Shown one piece after another: positions 1 through 9,055 of a stretch of 64,000 nucleotides of DNA (its first letter is position 1; every line of letters begins with the position of its first letter). A model generated the notes under the pieces. It was not told where the DNA came from. It saw only the letters and a program-made list of their open reading frames with translations, and did not search any database. The stretch spans positions 496,001-560,000 of the forward strand of contig CAWBMS010000008.1 in assembly GCA_963790045.1 (NCBI GenBank), written 5' to 3'. The translations under genes were made by a program, and so were the position numbers. The DNA is from DATKMP01 sp963790045 (lineage in GTDB: Bacteria > Bacteroidota > Ignavibacteria > UBA10030).

Positions 1-884
1 TCTACAACTTGCTGCGGTGCTTGTTTTGATTCTGAAAAATATTTTATGAATTCAGGCGCTGCCCGAAGAAATGCAGCAATACTGCCCCGTGTCTCTTTTT
101 CGGTCTTCAGTACTGTCAACGCATCCAAAAAGTTTTTCTGGAACAGCAGTTCATCATCCACTTGTACGCTGAACTGGAGGTACTCGGTATAAGTCGAATC
201 ACCGGATTTTTTTACTTCCGGCGGAAATATTTGTGCAAGTTTTTTGACATCCTTTTGCACTCCGAGAAGATTGCGATACGTCGGTGTGAATAAATTTATG
301 AGTGTGGCTGCATCGAGAGAATCTGTTTGATATTCCGGTGTGATCGCCGCATACTGCGTTCGTTCTTGTATGCTTGCTTTCCAGATCGTATCAATGCGGG
401 CACGTTCGTTTTCGTATGCGTATCGCCACTGTCGTACATAACGGTACCGGAGCCCTAATTCGACATCTTCCCGAACGGTATCGATAATCCATGAATACGA
501 AGCAGAAGAGGAATCAATCGGGTAAAGCATGATGCTGTCATTTTGCGCGGTTTCATCTTGAATGATCTGTGCCGATCCTTCTTTAAAACCGAATGAACGC
601 GTCAGCAACGATTCTGCTTCAGCATCGATAAAGTTTTTGAGATATGTATGAAGCTTGGGCTTGTTTTTTCCAATCAGAACGAGATAAAAATTTTCGCTTT
701 CCGGCTTCGGAAAATTTACAATGTACCGGTCATCTTTCTTGAGCTTGAAATTTTCATCTTTGTTTTTCAACTCTCTCAATTGTCCTTCAACCGGTACAAT
801 TCCCGGGTTCGGTACCAACTCCTTAATCGAAGTGCACCCTGAAAGAGCAATCAATAAAATACCTATCAATGAACGAATGGTCAT
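1..884 (-). CDS. Unrecognised lipoprotein, 3' end cut by window edge
   Basis: An open frame runs leftward from an ATG at 884 to the window edge without a stop, so at least 294 residues are present and the C-terminus is missing. A strong AAGGAGGA Shine-Dalgarno lies about 8 bases upstream (893-899). The N-terminus is a short hydrophobic signal ending in a lipobox (ALSGC), so the mature protein should be lipid-anchored to a membrane. The remainder is charged and hydrophilic, rich in Lys, Glu and aromatic residues, with no motif I recognise. It is followed (in genome order) by tRNA-Thr in the same orientation. I do not assign a function. The reading frame and lipobox are well supported. Confidence 0.8.
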   Translation of the reverse strand, partial: MTIRSLIGILLIALSGCTSIKELVPNPGIVPVEGQLRELKNKDENFKLKKDDRYIVNFPKPESENFYLVLIGKNKPKLHTYLKNFIDAEAESLLTRSFGFKEGSAQIIQDETAQNDSIMLYPIDSSSASYSWIIDTVREDVELGLRYRYVRQWRYAYENERARIDTIWKASIQERTQYAAITPEYQTDSLDAATLINLFTPTYRNLLGVQKDVKKLAQIFPPEVKKSGDSTYTEYLQFSVQVDDELLFQKNFLDALTVLKTEKETRGSIAAFLRAAPEFIKYFSESKQAPQQVV

Positions 885-999
885 AGCATGATCCTCCTTG
901 TGCTTTTGACTCTATAATATCCACAAGTTCAAGCGTTATTTCAAGTCTGATGAAGAAATAATTGCGAAGATAGCGACAGAATATAAAAAAGAAGGGTAT

Positions 1000-1074
1000 T
1001 GGAGCTGAAGGTGGGAGTTGAACCCACGACCTGCGGTTTACGAAACCGCTGCTCTACCACTGAGCTACTTCAGC
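1000..1074 (-). tRNA. tRNA-Thr (anticodon CGT)
   Basis: The minus strand folds into a full cloverleaf. The 7-bp acceptor stem is GCTGAAG/CTTCAGC. The D arm is GCTC/GAGC. The anticodon stem GCGGT/ACCGC closes a TTCGTAA loop, which gives anticodon CGT (codon ACG). The T arm is GTGGG-TTCAACT-CCCAC. The discriminator T is followed by a genomically encoded CCA at 1000-1002. Confidence 0.95.
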
Positions 1075-1400
1075 ATAGAAGAAATAGAATATAACAAAAG
1101 ATTTTTGAGACAGCAAGATGAATCATTGACGGGCAACACATTTTGCAATTTTCCCTTTGCAATGTGTGAAATAATACCTATCTTTGTAATTGTCAATATA
1201 CAGTACACCGTTGTTGGCGCCTTTTGGGTTCAGTTTTTTTGGAGCTGTTTCTCGCGCGAGTGTTTGTACCCGCAAAAGATAAGAGAAGTCATCGCCAAGC
1301 CAGACGTGCGGCAATCTTCTTGAGTAAAAGGCACACTTGAAGGTTGTACACCGATGGTCCGCCGGTTGCGGATATACATTCATCACTAAGGAGAAGTCTG
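1075..1400. other. Intergenic region with the probable cspA leader
   Basis: This 326-base stretch separates tRNA-Thr from cspA. Small open frames exist on both strands, but none has a ribosome-binding site, a recognisable motif or coding-like composition. I see no repeat or terminator. Its right half is probably the untranslated leader of cspA, whose ribosome-binding site AAGGAG is at 1388-1393. Confidence 0.5.
1157..1186 (+). promoter_or_regulatory. Candidate cspA promoter (TTG-N19-TATCTTTG)
   Basis: TTG at 1157-1159 is followed after 19 bases by TATCTTTG at 1179-1186. This matches the Bacteroidota -33/-7 consensus TTG-N19-TAnnTTTG. If used, it would give cspA an untranslated leader of about 200 bases, similar in size to the long leaders known for cold-shock genes. 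The other promoters I find in the window are of plain sigma-70 type, so this match could be chance. Confidence 0.3.
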
Positions 1401-1601
1401 ATGGAAAAAGGGCAAGTAAAATGGTTCAATCAAGCCAAAGGGTTTGGATTTATTAAGCGTGATGGCGGCGAAGATGTATTCGTACATTACAAAGCGATTA
1501 CAGGCAATGGGTTCAAATCGTTAAACGAAGGCGACAACGTCGAATTTGAAATCGAACGTGGGCCGAAAGGATTGCAAGCCACAAAAGTTGCAAAAGTGTA
1601 A
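1401..1601 (+). CDS. cspA: Cold-shock protein, CspA family
   Basis: This is a 66-residue single-domain cold-shock protein, the normal length for the family. It binds single-stranded RNA and DNA and acts as an RNA chaperone in the cytoplasm. The RNP1 motif KGFGFI (residues 14-19) and the RNP2 motif VFVHY are intact, and the N-terminus has the usual KGxVKWFN. I start at the ATG at 1401 because AAGGAG lies 7 bases upstream; a longer in-frame extension to 1344 has no support and would prefix non-family sequence. It is the only plus-strand protein gene here and ends in a terminator shared with the convergent gene at 1671. Confidence 0.95.
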   Translation: MEKGQVKWFNQAKGFGFIKRDGGEDVFVHYKAITGNGFKSLNEGDNVEFEIERGPKGLQATKVAKV

Positions 1602-1621
1602 TTCCATTTACATCCACTAAC

Positions 1622-1653
1622 AAAAAACCCGATTCGTATGGATCGGGTTTTTT
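1622..1653. terminator. Bidirectional intrinsic terminator
   Basis: The inverted repeat AAAAAACCCGAT / ATCGGGTTTTTT has an 8-base loop and lies between the convergent cspA and receiver/PEP-synthase-like genes. It gives a GC stem followed by a U-run on both strands, so it can serve both. Confidence 0.85.
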
Positions 1654-1670
1654 GTTTCTCGCCTTCGATC

Positions 1671-4670
1671 TTACATTTTCTTCACCGGTTTTAATATGAC
1701 TCCTTTGTTTTTATGTCCGTTGATCTTCGCCGTCAATGGTTGTTCAAAATGGAGATGGCGGACATATTGTAATTCTTCAACAGCCGGTTGCGCTTTCAAC
1801 CATTCCCAATCGAGCACGCTATGATGGTAACCACTGTTCACGGTAAAATATCCGACACGAAACGATGTAATGTTTTGAAAGAAATGCGAACCCTGTGACG
1901 GTGTGACATCAATATCTTTAAAACCGGATTCGACAATCACCGCCGCTCCAGAAATTTGATCCCACGTGACCGGAATACCCAGCCATGGATCTAAACTCCC
2001 CCACCGGCCTACACCAATAAGAATATAGGGACGCCCTTCATTTTGCAGCTTTGCATTCAATTGACTGACTTCGTCCGCCGTCGCTTTACTTTTTGAACGT
2101 TCAAACTTCTCAGCATCAACCATCACAATATCATGTAAATCTTCGATGGCACCATTGCCTAATACTTGCTCACTCTGACACAAAACATTTTCGGGCTGAA
2201 CTTTTTCAACGTCTAATTCTTCCAGTTCTAGACTCAACACTAACGGACGAATTTGAAGCAGGGCAAATTCTTTCGGTGCACCGGCAGGGACATTCATATC
2301 GACAGCGAATTCAACCTCCACCTGCGTTCCGATTCCCCACGTACCAATATCGAGAATTAAATCCAAAATTTCGGGCAACGGAAATATCTGTTGCTTGAGA
2401 ATTGGCGCAAATGTTACCACACGCTTGCCCGGACGTGCAACGCCGTCATACACCACATCGTCTTCCGCAGAATAGGTTGATCCGACATAATAAATCGTTT
2501 GATCTTCTTCCGCCTTGCTCACATCATAGTGCTTGATGAGGACATCGGGAGTTTCATGATTTTCATGACTGAACGTCGTCGTTACGTCTAATGCAAGAAA
2601 TTCCTGTTGTGCATTACGAATAGTTTCTTTTGCAGAAGTAAACTGCAACAGATGGCGTGGATATTTGGGACAGAACCGTACAGAGTTCCGTCCTTCGACC
2701 ACCGTATAACCAAGACCCAATGCCGCTTGCACAATTCCATCTTCCGACTTCTGAGGCGGCACCGGATAGAAATTATAAGATTTTGCAACGCCGGCAAAAT
2801 CTGGATAGAATCGTTCGTGATGCTGCGATCCGACCAAGCGTTGAATAATGACCGCCATTTTTTCTTCTTCCAAACGGAACGGTGTCGCCTTCATATAATC
2901 TTTTGCCGCACGCGCGTACGTCGATGCATAAACTAATTTGATACTGTCTAATAATTCATTCAACCGAATGGTAGAATCAGAATGATTATTGGGGATCATA
3001 TATGTTTGATACACACCGGCAAAGGGTTGATATTGCGAATCCTCCAACAAACTTGAAGAACGTACAGCCAACGGCACGCGGGCGATTTCAATAAATTCAC
3101 GCAAACGTTCCAAAATGTCCGGAGGGAAAAATGGCGCTTCAAGAAATCGGCGATGTAATTCTTCATCGTTCAAGTCTTTAAGAACAACGTTATCCAATTT
3201 ATTCTCACGCATAAATCGATCGAACACATCGGTCGCAATTACCACAGCAGAGGGCACAATAATTTCGACACCGTCAAATTTATTGTGAATATTGTAGCTG
3301 TTGATTAAGGTGTTGATGAATCCCAATCCGCGCGCTTTCCCGCCGATAGAACCGGTTCCCATACGTGCAAAACTTTGTCGAAAGTCGAACGTGTCCTTGG
3401 AAAAATCCGTTATAACACCGCGTTGGCGTGCATCTAAATACAACAGCAGACAACTGATGATATCGTGACGCAGTTCGCTAATCGTATTGTAGTCTCCGAC
3501 TTTTTGCGGGCGCAATGTGTGCGCCAATCCAAATTCCGTACGCGCCTTGAGCCAGTTGGAAAAATGATTTCGCTCTGCGTGATATTTGATACACTCATCC
3601 GGGACCGTACGCAATTGTTCTTCCAGTTGCATTAAGTTTGTCGCTCTGCCGATTTCTCTCCCGTCCGGCAGAGAAAAAATAAAATCGCCAAACCCAAAGT
3701 TATTCATGACAAACGAATCGAGATCATGCAAGAGTGTGGGCGAACCTTTGCGTAAGAATGCAGCACCAACAGATCGTGCCAATTCAACTGCCTGTGCATT
3801 GCTGGATTGCAAGAGAATAGGAATATCGGTTTTCCTGCTTCGCACAGCGCGTGCAAACTTTACACCTGCTTCTGAATCTTTGACGCCGCCATACATAAAA
3901 TCAATATCGGAAATAACACCGAGCACACAATCTTCATATTTTTCAAAATATGACCATGCTTCTTCATATGTGGAACATAAAAGAATTTTCGGGCGCGCGC
4001 GCATTCGTAAAAATCGGTGAGTCAGATTTACGCTTTCGGAAAGCAATCGGCGGGATTGATTCAAGATTTCAGTATATAACAGCGGCAGGTACGAAGAATA
4101 AAACGTAACGCTGTCTTCAATCAGAATAATGCATTGTACGCCGATGTTTTTTACATCATCATCCACATTGAGTTTATCTTCTACCGATTTGATGATAGCA
4201 ACAAGCAGACGATAATCGCCCTGCCAGATAAATATTTTATCAAATACCGAAGTATCGTAATGCTGCATCAATTCTTTGCGCTCGCGATTATCGTACGCAA
4301 GCAAGATCACCGGCAGATCAATTCCCGATTGGCGCAACCTTTCCGCGAACTGGACAACATGCATATCTTCAATATGCAACGTGGTAATGATGAGATCGAA
4401 ATGTTCGCCCGAAGTCAACAATTCTTTTGCTTCTGCAGCGCTGGTGACATGCGTAATTTCCGGTGGATGGCTCAAGTTCAAGACTTGAAATTCTTGACGA
4501 ATGAGCTCGTACAATCTTCCATCTTCTTCGAATAAATATTGATCGTACAAACTCGCCACCAACAAAATATCCCGAACCTTATAGCGCATCAACTTTTGGA
4601 AATGCTTGATGCGGCTTCCATAAATATCATCAATCGTAAATTTTTCTTTCGATTCCATACATGCTTTCAA
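1671..4670 (-). CDS. Two receiver-like domains fused to a PEP-synthase-type ATP-grasp (PPDK_N) domain
   Basis: This is a 999-residue cytoplasmic protein. Residues about 35-165 form a receiver-like fold in which the usual phospho-acceptor Asp is replaced by Thr (LIITT near 93-97). Residues about 178-325 form a second receiver that keeps the acidic pair E185/D186, the acceptor D255, S289/S290 and K308. From about 435 comes a PPDK/PEP-synthase ATP-binding domain with GGKARG (443-448), AVRSSS (535-540) and QPFAG (548-552), closing with an LLQIRPL strand near 800. I cannot find the phosphohistidine swivel motif (GGxTSHAA-like) or the PEP/pyruvate TIM barrel that complete true PEP synthase or PPDK. 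Proteins of this build occur in Bacteroidota and are often labelled PEP synthase. The actual reaction is unknown; ATP-dependent phosphotransfer gated by a receiver is inference. The start may instead be the ATG at 4658. Confidence 0.8.
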   Translation of the reverse strand: MKACMESKEKFTIDDIYGSRIKHFQKLMRYKVRDILLVASLYDQYLFEEDGRLYELIRQEFQVLNLSHPPEITHVTSAAEAKELLTSGEHFDLIITTLHIEDMHVVQFAERLRQSGIDLPVILLAYDNRERKELMQHYDTSVFDKIFIWQGDYRLLVAIIKSVEDKLNVDDDVKNIGVQCIILIEDSVTFYSSYLPLLYTEILNQSRRLLSESVNLTHRFLRMRARPKILLCSTYEEAWSYFEKYEDCVLGVISDIDFMYGGVKDSEAGVKFARAVRSRKTDIPILLQSSNAQAVELARSVGAAFLRKGSPTLLHDLDSFVMNNFGFGDFIFSLPDGREIGRATNLMQLEEQLRTVPDECIKYHAERNHFSNWLKARTEFGLAHTLRPQKVGDYNTISELRHDIISCLLLYLDARQRGVITDFSKDTFDFRQSFARMGTGSIGGKARGLGFINTLINSYNIHNKFDGVEIIVPSAVVIATDVFDRFMRENKLDNVVLKDLNDEELHRRFLEAPFFPPDILERLREFIEIARVPLAVRSSSLLEDSQYQPFAGVYQTYMIPNNHSDSTIRLNELLDSIKLVYASTYARAAKDYMKATPFRLEEEKMAVIIQRLVGSQHHERFYPDFAGVAKSYNFYPVPPQKSEDGIVQAALGLGYTVVEGRNSVRFCPKYPRHLLQFTSAKETIRNAQQEFLALDVTTTFSHENHETPDVLIKHYDVSKAEEDQTIYYVGSTYSAEDDVVYDGVARPGKRVVTFAPILKQQIFPLPEILDLILDIGTWGIGTQVEVEFAVDMNVPAGAPKEFALLQIRPLVLSLELEELDVEKVQPENVLCQSEQVLGNGAIEDLHDIVMVDAEKFERSKSKATADEVSQLNAKLQNEGRPYILIGVGRWGSLDPWLGIPVTWDQISGAAVIVESGFKDIDVTPSQGSHFFQNITSFRVGYFTVNSGYHHSVLDWEWLKAQPAVEELQYVRHLHFEQPLTAKINGHKNKGVILKPVKKM

Positions 4671-4704
4671 ACATCAGCGATATTTGTTATACAATATCGC
4701 ATCT

Positions 4705-4745
4705 AAAAAAGAATGGCGCAAGCACCGAAACGGTACCTGCGCCAT
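4705..4745 (-). terminator. Intrinsic terminator of gdhA
   Basis: On the minus strand an ATGGCGCA...TGCGCCAT stem, extended by an inner GTACCG/CGGTGC pairing, is followed by TCTTTTTT. It lies 24 bases past the gdhA stop codon. Confidence 0.85.
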
Positions 4746-4768
4746 TGCGTTGCGTTCACATCTTCATA

Positions 4769-6109
4769 TTATACTAATCCTTGCTCCAGCATCGCATTTG
4801 CCACCTTTAAAAAGCCGGCAATGTTCGCGCCCACAACATAGTTGCCTTTTGCGCCATAGCGCGCCGCTGTTTCAACGCATGTTGCGTGAATGCTTTTCAT
4901 GATTTGATGCAGCCGCGCATCGACTTCTTCTTTCGGCCATGGAAGGCGCATGCTGTTTTGACTCATCTCCAAACCTGACGTCGCCACGCCGCCTGCATTG
5001 GATGCTTTTCCAGGGGAAAACAGAATGCCGGCGTCATGAAATACTTTTACGCCTTCTAATGTCGTCGGCATGTTCGCGCCTTCCGTTACACACAAGCAAC
5101 CGCTCTTCACCAAATCTTTTGCATCCTGTTCATTCAATTCATTTTGTGTCGCACACGGCAACACAACATCTGCTTTAACACTCCACGGATGTTTTCCGGC
5201 AATAAATTGCACTTTGAATTTATTAGCATACGATTTCACTTCATCTTTTGCACTGGCACGCATCGAAAGCATGAATTCAATTTTTTCTCCTTTGATGCCG
5301 TCGGGATCGTAGATAAATCCATCGGGACCGGAAAGCGTAACTACTTTTCCGCCCAATTGTGTTGCCTTCGAAACCGCACCCCACGCAACATTGCCGAAAC
5401 CAGAAACAGCAACCGTTTTCCCTTCGATGTTTGTGCCGCGCGTTTTCAACATTTCTTCCGCAAAATACACAACACCATATCCCGTTGCTTCAGGACGAAT
5501 AAGCGAGCCGCCCCAATTCAATCCTTTACCTGTAAGCACACCGGTGAATTCCTTCGTGAGCCGTTTATACTGCCCAAACAAAAATCCGATTTCACGCCCG
5601 CCGACCCCAATGTCGCCTGCCGGCACATCGACATCGGCGCCGATGTGACGATACAACTCCGTCATAAAACTCTGGCAGAAGCGCATCACTTCGTTATCGC
5701 TTTTTCCTTTGGGATCAAAATCGGAACCGCCTTTGCCGCCACCCATCGGCAGCGTTGTTAAACTATTTTTAAACACTTGTTCGAATGCAAGAAATTTTAA
5801 AATACCAAGCGTCACGGACGGGTGAAAACGCAATCCGCCTTTGTACGGACCGATGGCACTGTTCATCTGAATACGAAAGCCGCGATTGATATGAATTTCG
5901 CCTTGATCATCCATCCACGGAACACGGAACATTACCACGCGTTCCGGTTCCACCATACGTTCCAATATTTTTGCGGAGGGATATTCGGGATGCTGCTTGA
6001 ATACCGGTTCAAGCGATTCACAAACTTCTTCTACTGCTTGATGAAATTCCGGCTCGCTGGGATTTTTTGCTTTTACCTGTGAAATGATTTTGTTGATGTA
6101 TTCCGACAT
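4769..6109 (-). CDS. gdhA: NADP-type glutamate dehydrogenase
   Basis: This 446-residue protein has the length of the hexameric small-subunit glutamate dehydrogenases. It interconverts 2-oxoglutarate plus ammonium and glutamate in the cytoplasm, most likely in the assimilatory direction with NADPH. Visible signatures are the glutamate-binding KGGLRFHPSV segment, the catalytic-lysine segment PMGGGKGG, the GDIGVGGREIG segment and the Rossmann fingerprint VSGFGNVA. I chose the ATG at 6109 (MSEYI); an in-frame ATG 15 bases upstream is less likely because GAGAG sits just before the chosen one. The gene has its own terminator and a weak candidate promoter, so it is probably monocistronic. NADP rather than NAD specificity is inferred from overall family resemblance. 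Confidence 0.95.
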   Translation of the reverse strand: MSEYINKIISQVKAKNPSEPEFHQAVEEVCESLEPVFKQHPEYPSAKILERMVEPERVVMFRVPWMDDQGEIHINRGFRIQMNSAIGPYKGGLRFHPSVTLGILKFLAFEQVFKNSLTTLPMGGGKGGSDFDPKGKSDNEVMRFCQSFMTELYRHIGADVDVPAGDIGVGGREIGFLFGQYKRLTKEFTGVLTGKGLNWGGSLIRPEATGYGVVYFAEEMLKTRGTNIEGKTVAVSGFGNVAWGAVSKATQLGGKVVTLSGPDGFIYDPDGIKGEKIEFMLSMRASAKDEVKSYANKFKVQFIAGKHPWSVKADVVLPCATQNELNEQDAKDLVKSGCLCVTEGANMPTTLEGVKVFHDAGILFSPGKASNAGGVATSGLEMSQNSMRLPWPKEEVDARLHQIMKSIHATCVETAARYGAKGNYVVGANIAGFLKVANAMLEQGLV

Positions 6110-6262
6110 AGTACTCTCAATCATAAAAAATGTGATAAGATAATCGAAGACCGTATCGCCGTATTACATTCGTCGCCATTGGTGGAAAAAGAATAAAAAC
6201 AGATATGTATGCTGAACGTAACATGAGACGCTGTCTCTGATAACTCGTTCTTTTGTGGAATC

Positions 6263-6290
6263 AATATAAACGCTTTTCCTGCAAAAGCAA
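6263..6290 (-). promoter_or_regulatory. Candidate gdhA promoter
   Basis: On the minus strand TTGCTT (6285-6290) is separated by 16 bases from TATATT (6263-6268). The -10 is good and the -35 is weak. It lies about 150 bases upstream of gdhA, with no gene in between. Confidence 0.35.
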
Positions 6291-6316
6291 ACGCAGGAAT
6301 CGTTCGCGTGGAAAAC

Positions 6317-6351
6317 AAAAAAGCGCCGATCCTTCTTCAGAATCGCCGCTT
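6317..6351 (-). terminator. Intrinsic terminator of the B12-uptake unit
   Basis: On the minus strand AAGCGGCGAT and ATCGGCGCTT form a 10-base stem with one G-G mismatch, followed by TTTT. It lies just after the stop of the ECF-S-like gene. Confidence 0.65.
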
Positions 6352-6372
6352 TATCTTTAATAATTAGAAATT

Positions 6373-6891
6373 CTATTGAATTTCGGTTTGAAGTTTGCGA
6401 TGCAGTAAATATTCGATTGCTTCAAACACACCGATTAACACACCGGTATATACAATATCTCCTGCTAAAGAATTCTGGAAGAATGGAATTGCCAGCGTAT
6501 AGCATTCCACTAAACCGCTCCATGTTTTTGGATAGTACCATCCGCCGCCCGTAAGCCATACGCCAAAATTGGTGACAACAAAAAAGATGATCGAACTCAG
6601 CAGTGTTCCACCAACGACAAATCCAACTTTTTTATGTGAGTGCAGCCACACACCAATAATGGTGGAAACTAACATACTGCCATAGACAAATGGAATCGTT
6701 ACATGAAATCCGATTATCAGATCGCTCATGACCATTGCCAACAGTGGAATGATGAATGCAAACTTTTTATCGAAATACATTCCGCCGACCAGTGCCATGG
6801 CAACGACCGGAACAAAATTCACAGGATGCGGTAGCAATCGTGAGAAAGCCGCAACCAAAATAAAAACGCTACCTATAATGAGTTTTCGCAT
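6373..6891 (-). CDS. ECF-transporter S-component-like membrane protein
   Basis: This 172-residue, strongly hydrophobic protein has about five or six membrane segments. The LLPHPVNFVPVVAMALVGG stretch near the N-terminus and the short NFGVWL segment resemble the DUF6580/ECF S-component-like proteins of Bacteroidota. It has a good Shine-Dalgarno (AAGGAGA) and starts 60 bases after the BtuB-like receptor on the same strand, with a terminator after its own stop. It should therefore be co-transcribed under the cobalamin riboswitch. By position its likely role is inner-membrane uptake of cobalamin or a precursor, but no ECF ATPase or T component is in the window, so the substrate is inference. Confidence 0.75.
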   Translation of the reverse strand: MRKLIIGSVFILVAAFSRLLPHPVNFVPVVAMALVGGMYFDKKFAFIIPLLAMVMSDLIIGFHVTIPFVYGSMLVSTIIGVWLHSHKKVGFVVGGTLLSSIIFFVVTNFGVWLTGGGWYYPKTWSGLVECYTLAIPFFQNSLAGDIVYTGVLIGVFEAIEYLLHRKLQTEIQ

Positions 6892-6950
6892 ACATTCTCC
6901 TTTTATACTTTGATATATGATACTGAATTATTGTTTCATTTTAAAGCGTG

Positions 6951-8933
6951 TTAATATTCAATCGCAGCCGAGATGCGAAATGACCTGCCGGGCATAGGAT
7001 AATCAGAATAAATTTGATAATCACGGTTAAACACGTTTTTAACGGTAAGTTGTAAATTAACTGTTTCGCAAAAAAATGGCGCGACAGTATTGACTGTCAA
7101 GTCCGTCAACGCATAACATGGCAGCCATTGAGTGTTATCAGTCGCTGTGTAACGTTTTCCGATCCATGATTCATGAATATTGAATTGAACGCTCGGAGTT
7201 TTAATTGTCACTCCCACCATTCCTGTCGATTGCGGAACATACACTAACTGCTTTCCATACGTGGAATCTGCCGGAGAAGATTTATCCAGCGCTTCAAGAT
7301 ATGTTCCTCCAATATAATATCAACGATATTATCGATCGAATGATAATCATACCGAGCATCAATACCTTGATGCGTTGCTTTTGCAATATTATAAGGCAGA
7401 TACGGGTATAAAGATTGATAAACGATTTTATTTTTTGCATCGACATAGAAATAATTAAGTTGAAATTCATGAAGGCCAGACAACTCAACCGATCCCGACA
7501 AACCAAGATCGAACGAATTGGAATGCTCGGGATTTAAATCCGGATTATTCGAGTACCGGATAATATAATTCATTAAACGTTGGGACTCGAAAATTTTTGC
7601 CCCAGTTTCCACGAATATGGACGTCGTTTGGTTTATAAACCCTGATGTTCATGCCAAGCTTTGGTGAAACTGCATCAGAACTTATATCTGAATACGCATC
7701 ATATCGAAGAGTCTGGAAAAGAATAATTTGGTCAAACCACTCTATAGAGGTGTTCACTGTATAAGAATTAGAAAGATATGCTGAACGCTGGTATCGTGAA
7801 GGCACCATAGAGAATAAATATCGATGAACAGTATAATACGAATCCCAATAATGGCCAATACCGTCTCCATTCAATATACTTCCTCCATACTCAACACCCA
7901 AAAGGACTTGATCATTTATGAAAGGATTCCATCGCAACGATGAATTCAGTGTAAAGAATTTTTCATGATACCATTGATCGGTCGGAATCGAGTCGCCATA
8001 AACCGGCGACAAATATTGCTCTGTGCTTTTATTATAGACAGTATTTAAAGAAAAGAACATCCGTTCAGCAATTTGTGTATTAACACCGAAAGCCAATCGC
8101 AGTGTTTCATCGTTCAATCGTGACGCACTCTCATCGTCGGTAGAATAAATTGGATCCGGTGCGCCGCGCTCAAATTTTACATAATGAACGGAAGCACTCA
8201 AATCAGTGTTAGAATTTATACTGTCATCTCCTTTCCAATACGCGTTCTTCCGTCGGTAGTCGGCATCCTTGCGATACATCGTGGCTTCGCTGCCATCGGT
8301 TGCATGGAACGTGAAGGGAAAATTGTCATTCCCGGTTTCAATCGAATAGCCGCCCAGCATTTTTATTCCTGCTGTACTGCCTTGCAGTTCTATCGCTGTG
8401 CGTTCGGCATCAAATGAACCGAGTTCTTGCTGTACACGCACATGAACACCATCACTTGCTTTCCGTGTAATAAGATTGATAACACCACCGAGTGCGTTTC
8501 CTCCATACAATGCCGATGTACTTCCGTTCACCACTTCAATACGATCAAACGAAGAAAGTGGCAACAAACTCAAATCGACATTTCCGTTCTCTGGGTCATT
8601 AATCGGATTCCCATCTAATAAAATCGTAATATTACCCGACGATACACCGTGAATAAGAACCGTTTTCATTCCGCCGGTTGCACCATAATCCCGAACGTAA
8701 GCGCCGGTAACTAACATCAACGCATCGGCAACAGTTTTTGCACCTGTTTGTTGAATTGCATCGGCATTAATTACCTGTACTGAAGATGGCGCATCGTCTG
8801 AATTTATTGCCGTGCGCGTTGCCGTAACAACGACTTCAGTGGTGTTATACATTTTTGTCGTGTCAACATCCGCTGCAATAGCAAGAGAAAAAAATAAAAA
8901 TGGACCTATAATTGTAAAAATAAGTGAACGCAT
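6951..8933 (-). CDS. btuB: BtuB-like TonB-dependent cobalamin receptor (two frame breaks)
   Basis: Once the frame breaks are bridged this is an outer-membrane receptor of about 660 residues, normal for BtuB. It has a signal peptide (MRSLIFT..., cleaved after LAIA), a TonB box within TEVVVTATR, a plug domain with DGNPINDPENG and SALYGGNALGGVINLIT, then the barrel, ending in a Tyr. I start at ATG 8933, preceded by AGGAGA. The frame slips near 7556 (one extra base in CCGG) and returns near 7305-7312. The two cancel, so the first and last segments share a frame; I treat them as sequence errors. The substrate call rests on the cobalamin riboswitch upstream. The ECF-S-like protein follows in the same unit. 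Confidence 0.88.
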
Positions 8934-8961
8934 AGTACATCTCCTATTGATTTGAATGAAT

Positions 8962-8996
8962 AAAAAAAGCCCCAACCTTCTTTCAAGATTGGGGCT
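8962..8996 (-). terminator. Riboswitch-controlled intrinsic terminator before btuB
   Basis: On the minus strand AGCCCCAA / TTGGGGCT forms a GC-rich 8-bp stem followed by seven Ts. It lies between the cobalamin aptamer and the btuB start codon, 29 bases before the ATG. A complete terminator in the leader of the gene it precedes implies control by transcription attenuation. Confidence 0.88.
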
Positions 8997-9055
8997 CAAT
9001 TCAAATCACAACTACGGAAAACTATTGCAACATGCATTGACCACCTTCCCTCGAA

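Noticed and set aside
1123..1386. 87-codon minus-strand frame between tRNA-Thr and cspA
   Set aside because: It has no ribosome-binding site, no motif and Cys/His/Tyr-rich composition unlike neighbouring genes; it overlaps the likely cspA leader.
6121..6318. 65-codon minus-strand frame upstream of gdhA
   Set aside because: It covers the candidate gdhA promoter, lacks a ribosome-binding site and resembles no family; the overlap with gdhA also argues against it.
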